Source: Paramecium tetraurelia (lineage: Eukaryota > Ciliophora > Oligohymenophorea > Peniculida > Parameciidae). Taken from it: a DNA stretch of 64,000 bases. The position numbers and the translations under genes are program-made. Below the pieces are notes generated by a model. It had not been told where the DNA came from, did no database searches, and worked only from the letters and a program-made list of their open reading frames with translations. The stretch covers positions 523,067 to 587,066 of the forward strand of contig NW_001799288.1 of the NCBI RefSeq assembly GCF_000165425.1, read 5' to 3'. Each line of letters opens with the position of its first letter. Positions within the stretch are counted from its first letter, which is position 1. Of the stretch, positions 63,002-64,000 are shown piece by piece.

Positions 63002-63199
63002 AATTTTTCAAATGACACATCATTAACTTATAATCTTTATATTCATTTATACTGAGGTTTAAATAATTTAGAAATTTATGTAATAGTATAATAATTGAAG
63101 ATAGCGTTTATTCATTCTAGAATACATATAGATAACTAGGCTACTAGATGAGCAGAATATTTAATAGAAAACTCTTGCATAGGTGACAGAGAAATCATT

Positions 63200-64000
63200 A
63201 TGTTAAAATCAATATTCCACATCATAATCCTCTTCATTCCAGAAGCAAATGGATGTATTTGGAGAGTATGAGGTAATTGTGTACCAGCTCAGATAATTTG
63301 TTAATTATTTACATCAAGCATAATATGTATATCCTACAGTAATGAGTGTATAGATATGAGAGATAATGATACTATTATCTGATATATCTTTGGGGATGTT
63401 AAACTTATTTCAGGATTGTATATTAAAATTAGTTATTGTTTTAACTCTGATAAACTTAAGATCAAAGAAGATGGCTATTCAATAGATTTTGAATTTGTTA
63501 GAAAATAATAATAATAAAACTATTTAAATTACTTTATTAGTATTGATTAAGTATCTTTTTGTCTTCCATTGTTTTGGCTATTTAGAAGAAAAACTATATT
63601 TTATTGTCGCTTTTCTGATAAATTATTATATGTTGAGAGAAAATTATTAATTAAAATATTTATAGATTTATCTTGGTTTCTGTTGAGGAAATCAGAATGG
63701 TTTTTGCTCATTAGTATTTGAATTTAGTTTAACTCAATACCTCGGTATTGTAAATTTTAGAGACAATTAGAATCATATACTCACTCATAGAATTTCAAAT
63801 TCGAAATGCTTCCTTATCTTAGTAGAAATGATAGCAGACTAATTAACAATAGTAATTAATATCTTTAAATATATATGAAAGAATGAAGAACATTGTCTTT
63901 GCTATACATGCTTTTGCTGTATTCAGACATACATTAAGAATGGTTATAGATGGAGGGTTTGAATACAGATTTGTAGGGGTTACTAAGATTCTTTAGGAAC
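63200..64000 (+). CDS. secreted or membrane protein, partial at right edge
   Basis: ATG 63200-63202 opens MLKSIFHIIILFIPEANGCI, a signal peptide, then coding-like pieces in shifted frames: CVPAQIICQLFTSSIICISY, NECIDMRDN, IFGDVKLISGLYIKISYCFN, IDFEFVRK, and near the edge a Cys-rich CLCYTCFCCIQTYIKNGY. At least one or two short introns are required (for example gtatgaggta...accag at 63227) and could not be placed with confidence. The gene may continue beyond base 64000. Family not recognised. Confidence 0.4.

Overview
The window reads as macronuclear DNA of a ciliate, most likely Paramecium. Three things visible in the sequence support this. (1) TAA and TAG sit inside nearly every conserved protein as glutamine codons, and TGA is the only stop that ends a gene. 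(2) Introns are tiny (about 18-32 nt, GT...AG). They were placed by restoring conserved protein frames, and for most genes the exon total then divides by three. (3) The DNA is very AT-rich and densely packed, with genes on both strands, often tens of bases apart or less. The gene content fits too: a trichocyst matrix protein, a potassium channel with a cyclic-nucleotide domain, a voltage-sensor cyclase, a calcium-dependent protein kinase and Sfi1-type centrin-binding repeats. No telomeric repeats, tRNA, rRNA or CRISPR arrays were seen, so this looks like the interior of a macronuclear chromosome. Exact species is not determinable by eye.

Layout. 0-9.7 kb: a plus-strand gene end; an AVL9/DENN protein with C-terminal MORN repeats; a coiled-coil protein; an R2R3-type Myb protein; a decayed FCP1/NIF-type phosphatase (pseudogene); a low-complexity protein. 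9.8-15.8 kb: a cyclase with an N-terminal voltage-sensor-like domain, a Cys-rich two-TM protein and a coiled-coil protein, all minus. 15.8-26 kb: K+ channel, small basic protein, calcyphosin-like EF-hand protein, COMMD10-like protein, proteasome beta-6 subunit, Sfi1-like protein, kelch-like protein. 26-36 kb: intact NIF/FCP1-type phosphatase, ankyrin-anoctamin fusion, small coiled-coil protein, B-box/WD40 protein, CDPK. 36-43 kb: small TM protein, Gln-rich protein, two divergent CXC (tesmin/TSO1-like) proteins, short coiled coil, SR splicing factor, trichocyst matrix protein, La-related-like protein. 44-50.5 kb: TTLL tubulin ligase, three-repeat Myb, basic protein, ABHD11-like hydrolase lacking its nucleophile, M6PR/MRH-type membrane protein. 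50.5-64 kb: a ~1,600-residue coiled-coil protein, a small helical protein, three small proteins each carrying SILK plus RVxF motifs (predicted PP1 partners), a multi-finger C2HC protein, a Pirh2-type E3 ligase and a partial gene at the right edge.

Many genes belong to cilia, cortex, calcium/cyclic-nucleotide signalling or exocytosis, but neighbours are mostly unrelated and there is no operon-like logic. The most unusual items are the SILK/RVxF triplet, the AVL9-MORN and ankyrin-anoctamin fusions, the pore-less voltage-sensor cyclase, a hydrolase with Gly in place of the catalytic Ser, and frequent AAG 3' splice sites.
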